A DNA stretch of 64,000 nt from Hymenobacter cheonanensis. GTDB lineage: Bacteria; Bacteroidota; Bacteroidia; Cytophagales; Hymenobacteraceae. The position numbers and the translations under genes were made by a program. The stretch covers positions 124,001 to 188,000 of the forward strand of contig NZ_JAUQSW010000006.1 in NCBI RefSeq assembly GCF_030581075.1, read 5' to 3'. How positions within the stretch are numbered: the stretch's first letter is position 1; each line of letters starts with the position of its first letter. Below are positions 17,331 through 25,066 of this stretch, piece by piece. Under the pieces are notes generated by a model. It was not told the DNA's origin. It saw only the letters and a program-made list of their open reading frames with translations, and searched no databases.

Positions 17331-17336
17331 CTTGCT

Positions 17337-17344
17337 CAGAAGTA
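17337..17344 (-). promoter_or_regulatory. candidate -7 element of the 44-residue gene
   Basis: TACTTCTG on the minus strand has one mismatch to TAnnTTTG. Only 6 bases separate it from the ATG, so the transcript would have almost no 5' untranslated region. Confidence 0.4.
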
Positions 17345-17374
17345 AAGGGTTGTGCGAAAACCCCCACACTTCTC

Positions 17375-17414
17375 GAAGCCCGGTCTGTTCCTAGCAGCCG
17401 GGCTTCTCTTTTTA
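17375..17414 (+). terminator. plus-strand terminator-like hairpin with no obvious gene
   Basis: AAGCCCGG (17376-17383) pairs with CCGGGCTT (17398-17405) and is followed by CTCTTTTTAA on the plus strand. The minus strand lacks a T-run here, so it is not a good terminator for the receptor gene at 17506. It may end an antisense or noncoding transcript from 17123. Confidence 0.55.
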
Positions 17415-17505
17415 ACAAGAGTAGCCGTTGGGCTGGGGGACGTACCTAACGCGAGGTACGGGCAAAGATACCGCCCGGCTAGCCCCTACTACCACCTAGC
17501 GCAGC

Positions 17506-20004
17506 CTAGAACCGCGCTATCGCCCGCAGGTTCACTACGCGCTGCGAGAGGTAGGTGGGCACGGCGTAGGTGCGGCCGTTCACGTCCTGCAGGTAGCTGT
17601 AGCCCGACACGTTATTGGCCCCCAGGATGTTGAGAATCTCCAGGCTCAGCCACAGGCTTTCGAAGGAATACGGGTGGGGTTTGGGCGTGGCGCGCAGGCT
17701 CAGCACTTTCGAGAAGCCAATATCGACGCGCTGGTAGGCGCTGGTGGCGTTGGTCTGGCGGTCTTGCAGCCGGCCGGGCGCACTGAAGGGCAGCCCGGTA
17801 CCAAACACGAGGTTCACATAGCCCCGCACCGAGGGGTTATCGGGCAGGTGGTCCTGGAAGAAGATGCTGGCCGTGAGGCGCTGGTCCTGCGGCCGGCGGA
17901 TGTAGCCGAGCGTTTCGTAGCCGGTGCGTTTGCCGTTGGCGTCGTAGGTGGCGGTGGTGTCGCCCTTCTCCTGGGTGCCGAGCAAGCCCAGGCTCAGCCA
18001 CGACTCCACGCCCTTCACAAACTCACCGCTCAGGCGCGTTTCGAAGCCGGCCGCGTAGGCCGTGGCCTGGTTGGTAGCGTAGTAGCGCAGGCGCACGTTG
18101 TCGACCTCGTAGGGAATAACGTCGGTGAGGTACTTGTAATAGGCCTCCGTGTTGAGGCGAAAGGGCCGGTTCATCAGCTGCAGCTCTACCTGGCGGCCCA
18201 CCACGAAGTGCAGCGATTTCTGGGCCCGCAGCTCGGGGTTGAGCTGGCCCTGCATGTTGCGCAGCTCGCGGTAAAAGGGCGGCTGGGCGTACACGCCGGC
18301 CGCCAGCTTCCAGCTGCGCTCGGGGTGGCGGCGGTCGCGCGCGGCAAACTGCACGCGCGGGCTGAGCACGAGCTGCTGGTTCTCGGTCCAGTAGTGGGCC
18401 CGCAGGCCGTAGGTCAGCGTTTTGAGCGAGTCGATTTGCCAGGTGTGCTGCACGTAGCCCTGGGTGCGAGTGCTGAGCAGGCTCAAGTCGGCGGCGAGGC
18501 GGGTGCGGCGGGCATCGGGCACATAGTCGGCCGAGTCGGCAAAGCTGTACTCATCGAGCTGGTCGTGAATGCTTTCGCGGCCCATCTTCACGCCAAAGCG
18601 CACGGTGTGCGCCCCGAGCGGGTCGCCGCCGGGGTTCCAGCGGCCGCGCAGCTCGGCCGTGTACACGCGGGCCGTGAGGTCGTTGCGGGCGTGGTTGAAG
18701 CTGGAGCCGATATTGCGCTGGCGCACCGCTTGGTTGAAATCGGGGCTGGTGGGGTCGCGGTTGACGTCGGCAAAGGTGTAGGCCGCCTCCACGTCTCTGA
18801 ACTCAAACTCGCGGGTGCTCAGCGCCGAGGCCAGCAGGTCAACTTGCAGGCCGGGGTGGAAATTATGTCGCAAATCGAGGCCCGCCTGGTAGGTATCGTA
18901 CTGCATGCGCTCGCGCCCGTCGTAGTAGATATTGACCCTGGCCACCTGGTTGACGGCCGTCGAAAACGATACCTGCCCGGTCTGGGGCACGAAGCGGTAG
19001 TCGTTGTGCGCCACCACGCCCAAGATGCCCAGGCTGGTTTTCTGCATATTCTCCTTGTTGCCCAGCCCGATATTCACGTAGGCCTGGCCGTCGTAAAAGG
19101 TCGGGTTGTACTGGCCCTGGTTCTGTTTAAGGGCGTTGAAGACGTACTGCGCATTCTTGTAGCGCACGCCGGCCAGGTAGCTCACGCGGCCGCCGGCCGA
19201 GCGCGCCTCGGCGTGCGCGGCCCCGCCCACGAGGCTGGCCGTGACCGAGGCCGCAAATTTCTCGGGCTCCTTGTACTGGATATCGAGCACCGACGAGAGC
19301 TTGTCGCCGTACTTGGGCTGCCAGCCGCCGGTGCTAAAATCGACGCGCTGCACTAAATCGGGGTTGATGAAGCTCAGGCCCTCCTGCTGCGCCTGCGTAA
19401 CGAGGAACGGCCGGTACACCTCGAAGCCGTTGACGTAGAGCAGGTTCTCGTCGTAGTTGCCGCCGCGCACGTTGTAGGTGCTCGTCAGCTCGTTGTTGCT
19501 TACCACGCCGGGCAGCGTTTTGAGAATGGCGTTGAAATCGCCGAAGGGCGAGGGCAGCACCTTGGCCGTTTGGGGGTCGAGCTGCACCAGGCTGGCCTGC
19601 TCGCGGGTGTCGGCGCCGGCGGCGCGGGCACGCACATTTACGCTACCCAAGGCCTTGGTATCGACTTGCAGGGCTAGCCGCAGGGGCTGGCCGGCCGCCT
19701 CGGGCAGGCGCAGCGGCTGGCGCAGCGGCTGGTAGCCTAGCCGGCGGGCCACCAGCACCGCCGGCCCGCTCAGGGGCCGCAGCAGGCGTAGCGTGAAGTT
19801 GCCCTGCGCATCGGTAGTAGCGCCGCCGGGCTGGCCTTCGAGGCCTACTACCACCAGTTCCAGGGGCTGGCCCTGGGCATCGCGCACGGTGCCGCTGAGC
19901 ACCGTGGTTTGAGCAGCGGCGAGTGGCGTAGGCGCCTGCTGGGCCAGCACGGGCGCGGCCACCGGCAGGCTGCTTAGTAGGATAACAAGAGGTAAAGGCT
20001 TCAA
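17506..20004 (-). CDS. TonB-dependent outer membrane receptor
   Basis: An 832-residue receptor. The signal peptide is MKPLPLVILLSSLPVAAPVL, cleaved after LAQ. A carboxypeptidase-like regulatory domain follows (VLSGTVRDAQGQPLELVVVG, about 35-115). The plug is about 125-230, with LKTLPGVVSNNELTSTYNV and RGGNYDENLLYVNG. The rest is a beta-barrel ending in FLRAIARF-like aromatic residue (VVNLRAIARF). The substrate is not evident. The gene is single, between rpe and the small-peptide locus, and no SusD partner is adjacent. Confidence 0.93.
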   Translation of the reverse strand: MKPLPLVILLSSLPVAAPVLAQQAPTPLAAAQTTVLSGTVRDAQGQPLELVVVGLEGQPGGATTDAQGNFTLRLLRPLSGPAVLVARRLGYQPLRQPLRLPEAAGQPLRLALQVDTKALGSVNVRARAAGADTREQASLVQLDPQTAKVLPSPFGDFNAILKTLPGVVSNNELTSTYNVRGGNYDENLLYVNGFEVYRPFLVTQAQQEGLSFINPDLVQRVDFSTGGWQPKYGDKLSSVLDIQYKEPEKFAASVTASLVGGAAHAEARSAGGRVSYLAGVRYKNAQYVFNALKQNQGQYNPTFYDGQAYVNIGLGNKENMQKTSLGILGVVAHNDYRFVPQTGQVSFSTAVNQVARVNIYYDGRERMQYDTYQAGLDLRHNFHPGLQVDLLASALSTREFEFRDVEAAYTFADVNRDPTSPDFNQAVRQRNIGSSFNHARNDLTARVYTAELRGRWNPGGDPLGAHTVRFGVKMGRESIHDQLDEYSFADSADYVPDARRTRLAADLSLLSTRTQGYVQHTWQIDSLKTLTYGLRAHYWTENQQLVLSPRVQFAARDRRHPERSWKLAAGVYAQPPFYRELRNMQGQLNPELRAQKSLHFVVGRQVELQLMNRPFRLNTEAYYKYLTDVIPYEVDNVRLRYYATNQATAYAAGFETRLSGEFVKGVESWLSLGLLGTQEKGDTTATYDANGKRTGYETLGYIRRPQDQRLTASIFFQDHLPDNPSVRGYVNLVFGTGLPFSAPGRLQDRQTNATSAYQRVDIGFSKVLSLRATPKPHPYSFESLWLSLEILNILGANNVSGYSYLQDVNGRTYAVPTYLSQRVVNLRAIARF

Positions 20005-20112
20005 CGCAGAGGCAGCAGAAAAAACGGTTCCGTAAAGCTACGCAGGGGCTGGCCGGCCGCGCGGCGGTTGGCTTTCTCAACTGGCTAGGCCAGGCTTTGC
20101 GTATGCTCCGGC

Positions 20113-20850
20113 TTACTTTTTTGCGGCTTGCTCCTGCTCTTGCCCCGCTTCGCGCAACAATTTCCGCAGGCCGGCCAGGGTGGCCACCGGCCCGCCCGGC
20201 GATTTGAACACGAAGCTGCCGGCCACCAGCACGTCGGCCCCGGCCTGCACCAGGGCGGCGGCGTTGGCCTGGCTCACGCCGCCATCGACCTCGATGAGGG
20301 CCCCGGAGCCACTGTCGAGCAGCAGCTCTTTCACCTCCGCTACCTTCTGCAAGGTGTGCGGAATGAAGGTTTGGCCCCCAAAGCCGGGGTTGACAGACAT
20401 CACCAGCACCAGGTCGAGGTCGGCGGCAATGTCCGCGAGCAGGCTAGCCGGGGTGGCGGGGTTCAGGGCCACGCCGGCGGTGCAGCCCAGGCTTTTAATC
20501 TGCTCCACCACGCGGTGCAGGTGCGGGCAGGCCTCGTAGTGCACGGTCATATGCGTAGCGCCGGCGTCGCGGAAGGCCGCCAGGTAGTCCTGGGGCCGCT
20601 CTATCATCAGGTGCACGTCGATGGGCTGCTTGGCGTGGGGTCGCAGGGCTTCCAGAATGGGCAGGCCGAAGGAGATGTTGGGCACGAAGCGGCCGTCCAT
20701 CACGTCAAAGTGCAGCCAGTCGGCCTCGGCGGTGGCCAGCCGCTCGGCGGTGGCCTGGATGTTGGCCAGGTCGCTGGCCAGCAGCGAGGGGGCTAGCAGC
20801 GGCTCGCGGCGGGCGGCCGGGCGGGGAAAATCGGGCAGGGAATGGCTCAT
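20113..20850 (-). CDS. rpe: ribulose-phosphate 3-epimerase
   Basis: A 245-residue TIM-barrel metalloenzyme interconverting ribulose-5-phosphate and xylulose-5-phosphate in the pentose phosphate pathway. Motifs: LLAPSLLASDLANI, the metal His/Asp in WLHFDVMDGRFVPNISFG, DVHLMIERP, MSVNPGFGGQTFIP and EVDGGVSQANA. The frame extends one codon upstream as TTG, but the ATG at 20848-20850 is preferred. The C-terminus carries a short Gln/Glu-rich extension (GQEQEQAAKK). Confidence 0.96.
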   Translation of the reverse strand: MSHSLPDFPRPAARREPLLAPSLLASDLANIQATAERLATAEADWLHFDVMDGRFVPNISFGLPILEALRPHAKQPIDVHLMIERPQDYLAAFRDAGATHMTVHYEACPHLHRVVEQIKSLGCTAGVALNPATPASLLADIAADLDLVLVMSVNPGFGGQTFIPHTLQKVAEVKELLLDSGSGALIEVDGGVSQANAAALVQAGADVLVAGSFVFKSPGGPVATLAGLRKLLREAGQEQEQAAKK

Positions 20851-20855
20851 CAAGG

Positions 20856-20863
20856 CAAAAGTA
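20856..20863 (-). promoter_or_regulatory. rpe promoter -7 element
   Basis: TACTTTTG on the minus strand fits TAnnTTTG. Only 5 bases separate it from the rpe ATG, so the mRNA is probably leaderless or close to it. No clear -33 element was seen. Confidence 0.5.
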
Positions 20864-20930
20864 CGGCGGGCTGCGGCTGATGAGGGGGCTAGCTAAAACC
20901 TATCTGTCCTTGCGCGCGCGGCAACGCGGA

Positions 20931-20993
20931 GCGCGGCAATCTTTCCTTCACGCTAAGAGTACTTCTGCAACGAAAAAGGAAGGATTGCCGCGC
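20931..20993. repeat. palindromic repeat between rpe and the OmpA-like gene (GCGGCAAT type)
   Basis: GCGCGGCAATCTTTCCTT (20931-20948) pairs with 20976-20993 with one mismatch over 18 bases, across a 27-base spacer. The GCGCGGCAAT core recurs at 32642. It could serve as a hairpin after the OmpA-like gene. Confidence 0.65.
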
Positions 20994-21027
20994 TCGCCAG
21001 AACAGATTCTATTTAACTAGTATTCAC

Positions 21028-23112
21028 CTACTTGCCCGTTACCTTAAACTCGGTGCGTCGGTTGAGCTGGCGGCCGCCGGCGGTGGTGTTGGGCGCCACG
21101 GGGCGGGTGTCGCCATAGCCGGCGGCCGCCAGGCGGGCGGCGGCTACGCCGTGCTGGGTCAGGTAGCTCACCACGGCCTGGGCGCGGCGCTGGCTCAGGT
21201 CCTGGTTGGCAGCGGGGCGGCCCACGTTGTCGGTGTGGCCGGCCATTTCGAGCTTGAGGGCGGGCTGGTCGGTAAGCAGCTTGAGCAGGCGCTCGAGTTC
21301 GGCGGTGCTTTCGGGGCGCAGGGTGGCCTTGCCGGTGTCGAAGAAAATATTGTTCAGCACAATCACCACGCCCACTTCCAGCTTCTTGAGCGGAATGTCT
21401 TTCACCACCTCGGCGTAGGCGGCTTCGGCGGGCAGGTCGAAGTTTTCGGAATGGAATAAATACCCTTCCTGCCGCACCACAATGCCGTAGTTGAGGCCCG
21501 AGGGCAAACTCACTAGGTACTTGCCCGAGGTGGCGTTGCTGTGAAAGGTGGCGATGGGCTGGCCGGTTTTGTTGTCAATCAGGTCAACGGTGGCTTCCAG
21601 CGGCTGGCGGGTGGCGGCGTCGGTCACGGTGCCTTTGAGAATGGTGACCTGGGCCGTAGCCACCGCTACCGGCGGGGCGAGCAGCGTCTGGGGCTGCGGG
21701 GCCAGGCGCGAGGCCAGCAGCTGGCTTTCCTCGCTGAGCACGGGCGGCTTTTCGGGGCCCAGGAAGGTGATGCGGTAGAGGTCCTTGCCCCCCAGCCCAC
21801 CCGGCCGCTCGGCGGCGTAGTAGCCGTGGCGGCCCGAGGCCGAGGTCACGAAAAACACGTCGTCATCGGGCGTATTAATGGGCCAGCCCAGGTTTTCGGG
21901 CTCGCCCCACTTGCCGTTGGCAAAGGTCGATTTAAAAATGTCGTAGCCGCCCATCGAGTTGTGGCCCTCCGAGGAGAAATACAGCGTTTTGCCGTCAGGC
22001 ATCAAAAACACGGCCTCCTCGCCGTAGGGCGTGTTGAGGACGGGCCCCAGGTTTTCGGCCGGGGCGCGCCCGTCGATTTCCACCTTGTAAATGTCGCGCC
22101 CGCCGCGCCCGCCCTCGGGCTTGTCGCTCACGAAGTACAGGTAGCGGCCATCGGGCGAGTAGGCCGCCGACGACTCGTGGTATCTGGAGTTGATGCGGCT
22201 GCCCAGGCGCTGGGGCTTGCCCCAGGCCGTGCCCTTGAGGGTGGTTTCTTCGAGGTCGCCGCCATTGGCGTCGGCGTACACGAGCAGGCGCTGGCCGTCG
22301 GGGGCTAGCCCCACGGTGGCGTCGTGGCCGTCGCCGTTCACGGGCGCGCCCAGATTGGTGGCCGGGGCCCAGCCCGGGGTTTTGCCCAGCCAGGTGGTCT
22401 GGTAAATATCCTCGTAGTAGCTGTCGCCGTCGGGGTCTTTGGGCGCGTTGGCCCGGGCGGGGCGGCGCGAGGTAAAGAGCAGCGCCGTTTCATCGGCCGA
22501 TACCACGGGGCCATATTCCGAATACGCCGAGTTGACCTGCGGGCCGGCGTTGTCGATGAACACGCGGGCGGGGTGCTTCTGCAGCTCCTGGCCGTTGCGG
22601 CACTCGCGCACGCGGCGGGCCAGGTCCTCGGCCGTCACCACGAGCGGGTCGCCCTCGGCTTTGCGGCCGCCCGCCAGGGGGCCGGCCAGTTGGTATTCCT
22701 TGATGGCCTCGGCCCACTTGGCGTTCAGGTGCAGGGCGCGGGCCAGCAGGTAGTGAGTGCGCGCCTCGGCGGCGGGCGCCAGCTGCTGGGCCCGCTGCAG
22801 GTAGCTCAGGGCCTGGGCCTTGGTGCCCGAGTGCAGGTAGCAATCGCCGATTTTAACGTTCAGCTCGGCATTGTTGGGGTTAAACTCCTGGGCCGCCAGG
22901 TAGTGCGGCAGCGCCAGCGCGTAGCGCGGCGGCTCGGCGCGGTAGGCCTCGTCGCCGGCCTTCAATTCGCGCTGCGCCTCCTTCAGCCCCTGCTTGTCCT
23001 CGCTGAATTTCTCTTTCGTAAACTCCACGCTCTGGGCCTGGGCCGAAACAGCCAGCAGGCCCCCCGCCACAACCAGCCCGGCAACCTTCCGCATCGTTGG
23101 TATCTTATCCAT
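21028..23112 (-). CDS. OmpA-family protein with TPR, PD40 propeller and CRD domains
   Basis: A 694-residue cell-envelope protein. After a signal peptide (VAGLVVAGGLLAVSAQAQ) come TPR helices (about 35-150). PD40/WD40-like blades at about 195-440 include DETALLFTSRRP, DGRYLYFVSDKPEGG and DGKTLYFSSEGHNSMGGYDI. A carboxypeptidase-like regulatory fold is at about 495-570, and an OmpA C-terminal peptidoglycan-binding domain at about 585-694 (FFDTGKATLRPES, MAGHTDNVG, QRRAQAVVSYL). This order matches the type IX secretion protein PorE, but a lipobox is absent, so it may be a paralogue. A TPR protein gene lies 43 bases upstream on the same strand. Confidence 0.9.
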   Translation of the reverse strand: MDKIPTMRKVAGLVVAGGLLAVSAQAQSVEFTKEKFSEDKQGLKEAQRELKAGDEAYRAEPPRYALALPHYLAAQEFNPNNAELNVKIGDCYLHSGTKAQALSYLQRAQQLAPAAEARTHYLLARALHLNAKWAEAIKEYQLAGPLAGGRKAEGDPLVVTAEDLARRVRECRNGQELQKHPARVFIDNAGPQVNSAYSEYGPVVSADETALLFTSRRPARANAPKDPDGDSYYEDIYQTTWLGKTPGWAPATNLGAPVNGDGHDATVGLAPDGQRLLVYADANGGDLEETTLKGTAWGKPQRLGSRINSRYHESSAAYSPDGRYLYFVSDKPEGGRGGRDIYKVEIDGRAPAENLGPVLNTPYGEEAVFLMPDGKTLYFSSEGHNSMGGYDIFKSTFANGKWGEPENLGWPINTPDDDVFFVTSASGRHGYYAAERPGGLGGKDLYRITFLGPEKPPVLSEESQLLASRLAPQPQTLLAPPVAVATAQVTILKGTVTDAATRQPLEATVDLIDNKTGQPIATFHSNATSGKYLVSLPSGLNYGIVVRQEGYLFHSENFDLPAEAAYAEVVKDIPLKKLEVGVVIVLNNIFFDTGKATLRPESTAELERLLKLLTDQPALKLEMAGHTDNVGRPAANQDLSQRRAQAVVSYLTQHGVAAARLAAAGYGDTRPVAPNTTAGGRQLNRRTEFKVTGK

Positions 23113-23155
23113 ACTACTCGACTAACTACTCCCCTAGCAACTATTTAGCAACTTC

Positions 23156-24265
23156 CTATTTAGCGGTCGGCACTTCGGCCGCGTCGCCGGCGCAGCCGGC
23201 GGCCGCGGCGTAGCGGTTGCCCTCGGCGCGGCCCAGGGCGGCGGCCTGGCGCCAGTCCTGGCAGGCCTCGTCGGCCTGGCGCAGCATTTCGCGGGCGTGG
23301 CCCCGGTTGAGGTAGGCCTCGGCGTACTGCGGGCTGAGGCGCAGGGCCTCGGTGGCATCGGCGGCGGCCTTGGCATACTGCGTCAGCTTCAGCTCGGCGG
23401 CGGCGCGGTTGTTCCAGGCGTAGGCATACTTGGGGTCGAGGGCCAGGGCGCGGTCGAAATCGGCCACGGCGCCGGCGTAGTCCTTGTTTTCGAAGCGGGC
23501 GTTGCCCCGGTTGGTGAAGGCCAGCGGGTTGTCGGATTTCTGGGCCAGGTAGGCATCGTAATCATGCAGGGCCTCGGGCAGCTGGCCAAGGCGGCGCTCG
23601 GCGGCCGCGCGGTTGAGCAGCGCCGGCAGCAGCGTGGGCTGCAAGGCCAGCGCCCTGGTATAGTCGGGCACGGCCTCGGCGTAGTGGCCTAGCCGCAGTT
23701 GGGTGCTGGCGCGGTCGTGGTAGGCATAGGCCGCGGTAGGGTCAGCTTTTATGGCCCCGTCGAAGTCGGTGAGGGCGGCCTCGTACTCCCCTTTTTCGAA
23801 GCGCAGCACGCCCCGGTTGTACCAGGCCGGCGCGTAGGCGGGGTTGGCCTTGAGGGCCTCGCCGTAGTCGGCTTCGGCCTCGGGGGCGCGGCCGGCGGCC
23901 TCGCGCACCTGGCCGCGGCCAAAGTAGTGGGCGTAGACGCCGGGCTCTAGCTTCAGCGCTTGGTCGTAGTCGGCCTCGGCGGCGGGGTAGTCTTTGAGGG
24001 CTAGCCGGGTGGCGGCGCGGTTGGCGTAGGCGGGCGCAAAATCGGGCCTAGCGGCCAGCGCCTGGCCGAAGCTGGCGAGCGCGGCCGCATAGTTCTGGGC
24101 CTGGTAGCTGGCCAGGCCGGCGTTGTAGGCTTTTTCGGCCAGCTGCGGGCCGGGCAAGGTGCTGGCCCGCACAGTATCGACCTGGGCCCGCGCGGGCGCG
24201 GCGGCCAGCAGGCTCGCCAGACTGATTCCCAGTCCCCACCTTAGCAGCGTAGTAGTTCGCAACAT
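23156..24265 (-). CDS. secreted TPR-repeat protein
   Basis: A 369-residue protein with signal peptide (LGISLASLLAAAPARAQ) and about nine consecutive TPR units, each of the form A...N/YNRAA..L......A..DYD.AL.L.P (for example NRAATRLALKDYPAAEADYD and AGAVADFDRALALDPKYAYA). The end is Cys-containing (GCAGDAAEVPTAK). It probably acts as a periplasmic protein-interaction scaffold. It is 43 bases from, and probably cotranscribed with, the OmpA/PD40 gene, suggesting a joint envelope role. Confidence 0.88.
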   Translation of the reverse strand: MLRTTTLLRWGLGISLASLLAAAPARAQVDTVRASTLPGPQLAEKAYNAGLASYQAQNYAAALASFGQALAARPDFAPAYANRAATRLALKDYPAAEADYDQALKLEPGVYAHYFGRGQVREAAGRAPEAEADYGEALKANPAYAPAWYNRGVLRFEKGEYEAALTDFDGAIKADPTAAYAYHDRASTQLRLGHYAEAVPDYTRALALQPTLLPALLNRAAAERRLGQLPEALHDYDAYLAQKSDNPLAFTNRGNARFENKDYAGAVADFDRALALDPKYAYAWNNRAAAELKLTQYAKAAADATEALRLSPQYAEAYLNRGHAREMLRQADEACQDWRQAAALGRAEGNRYAAAAGCAGDAAEVPTAK

Positions 24266-24536
24266 AAACAGCCGGCTCGCAAAACCGCCCGCACGGGGCA
24301 GCTTGGCGAAGGTAGCGGCCCCTACTTGCTCGCGTCAAGGGCTAGCCCGCCGGTTCTGCTTAGATTCCAACTAATTAGCCGCACGGTACCACGGCGGCCT
24401 GAATTGACGCTCACAGGCGCCGCGGGCAGTGCCCTAGCGTGGGCGCCCACGGCTTGTTTTCAGCAAGGCCCAGCTCACCAACTGCGCCGAGTACGGCTGC
24501 GGCTTCAGGCCCAGGCACTTCGCAAACACCCTCGAA
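24266..24536. other. intergenic stretch without a recognisable gene
   Basis: Nothing firm. On the plus strand, a frame near 24460-24545 encodes YGCGFRPRHFANTLEKS, slightly like the last helix-turn-helix of AraC regulators. It has no intact gene around it, and I treat it as chance or remnant. Confidence 0.3.
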
Positions 24537-24584
24537 AAAAGCCCGCTGCCTGCGCCGGTTGACCGGCGCAGGCAGCGGGCTTTT
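24537..24584 (-). terminator. terminator after the zinc-ribbon gene
   Basis: A long perfect hairpin, arm 24537-24559 (AAAAGCCCGCTGCCTGCGCC...) with 24562-24584, is followed on the minus strand by TTTTTTCGAGG. It lies about 58 bases after the stop of the gene at 24642. Confidence 0.85.
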
Positions 24585-24641
24585 GAGCGATGGACAAGGG
24601 GTGCCTTCTAAAGCAGGCGGAGCGCCTAGCTAGGCCCGCGG

Positions 24642-24962
24642 CTATTTAGGGTCTTCCGCTTTCTTCTCGAAGGCCCGCCAGTCGAGCTCGCCGCTCTCCT
24701 TGCGGCGCAGGAAGTACGACTGGTCGTCGTCCTTGTTTTTGCCAAAGGTGAGGTCGCCGCGGCACGAGAGGCATTTCACGGAGGTGTACTTGAACTTGCC
24801 CTGCGCCACGCGCGAGGTTAAATCGAGGTTGTCGGAGCCGCAGAGGCCACAGGCGGCCACGTCGGGAAAGCTCAGGCGGTCGTACTCAGCCACGGCTTCG
24901 TGCAGGTTGCCGCCCTGCACGGTGAAGTGAAACTGGCGGCGCCCGATGCGCTTGGTTGTCAT
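24642..24962 (-). CDS. small zinc-ribbon protein of unknown function
   Basis: A 106-residue cytoplasmic protein. It has two Cys pairs, ACGLCGSDN and VKCLSCRGDL, separated by about 28 residues, typical of a zinc ribbon. The flanking sequence FHFTVQGGNLHEAVAEYDRL and LTFGKNKDDDQSYFLRRK is polar. The ATG at 24960-24962 (MTTKRIGRRQF) was preferred over one 4 codons upstream. The fold suggests nucleic-acid or protein binding, and the function is unknown. It has its own strong terminator. Confidence 0.7.
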   Translation of the reverse strand: MTTKRIGRRQFHFTVQGGNLHEAVAEYDRLSFPDVAACGLCGSDNLDLTSRVAQGKFKYTSVKCLSCRGDLTFGKNKDDDQSYFLRRKESGELDWRAFEKKAEDPK

Positions 24963-25027
24963 TAACTGTAACATGGAAAAGGGGCGTCTGGTTGACGGCT
25001 TAAAGATACGGATTTTTCATAATGCGG

Positions 25028-25063
25028 CCAATAATATTAGATTTTTTAACCTAATATTATTGG
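25028..25063. repeat. 13-bp AT-rich inverted repeat between the subtilase and zinc-ribbon genes
   Basis: CCAATAATATTAG (25028-25040) is followed after 10 bases by its exact reverse complement (25051-25063). It lies just after the subtilase stop codon on the minus strand and may act as a weak terminator or be part of the next gene's promoter region. Confidence 0.5.
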
Positions 25064-25066
25064 CAA

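Noticed and set aside
17352..17633. plus-strand ORF starting MRKPPHFSKPGLFLAAGLL
   Set aside because: Non-ATG start inside a terminator-like hairpin and overlap with the receptor 3' end; coding pattern poor.
17674..19356. 560-codon plus-strand frame opposite the TonB receptor
   Set aside because: Low-complexity Gly/Val/Ala/His reading, no motifs; the receptor on the minus strand explains the region.
24460..24545. possible AraC-type helix-turn-helix remnant
   Set aside because: One short segment only (YGCGFRPRHFANTLEKS), no start and no upstream domain; chance cannot be excluded.
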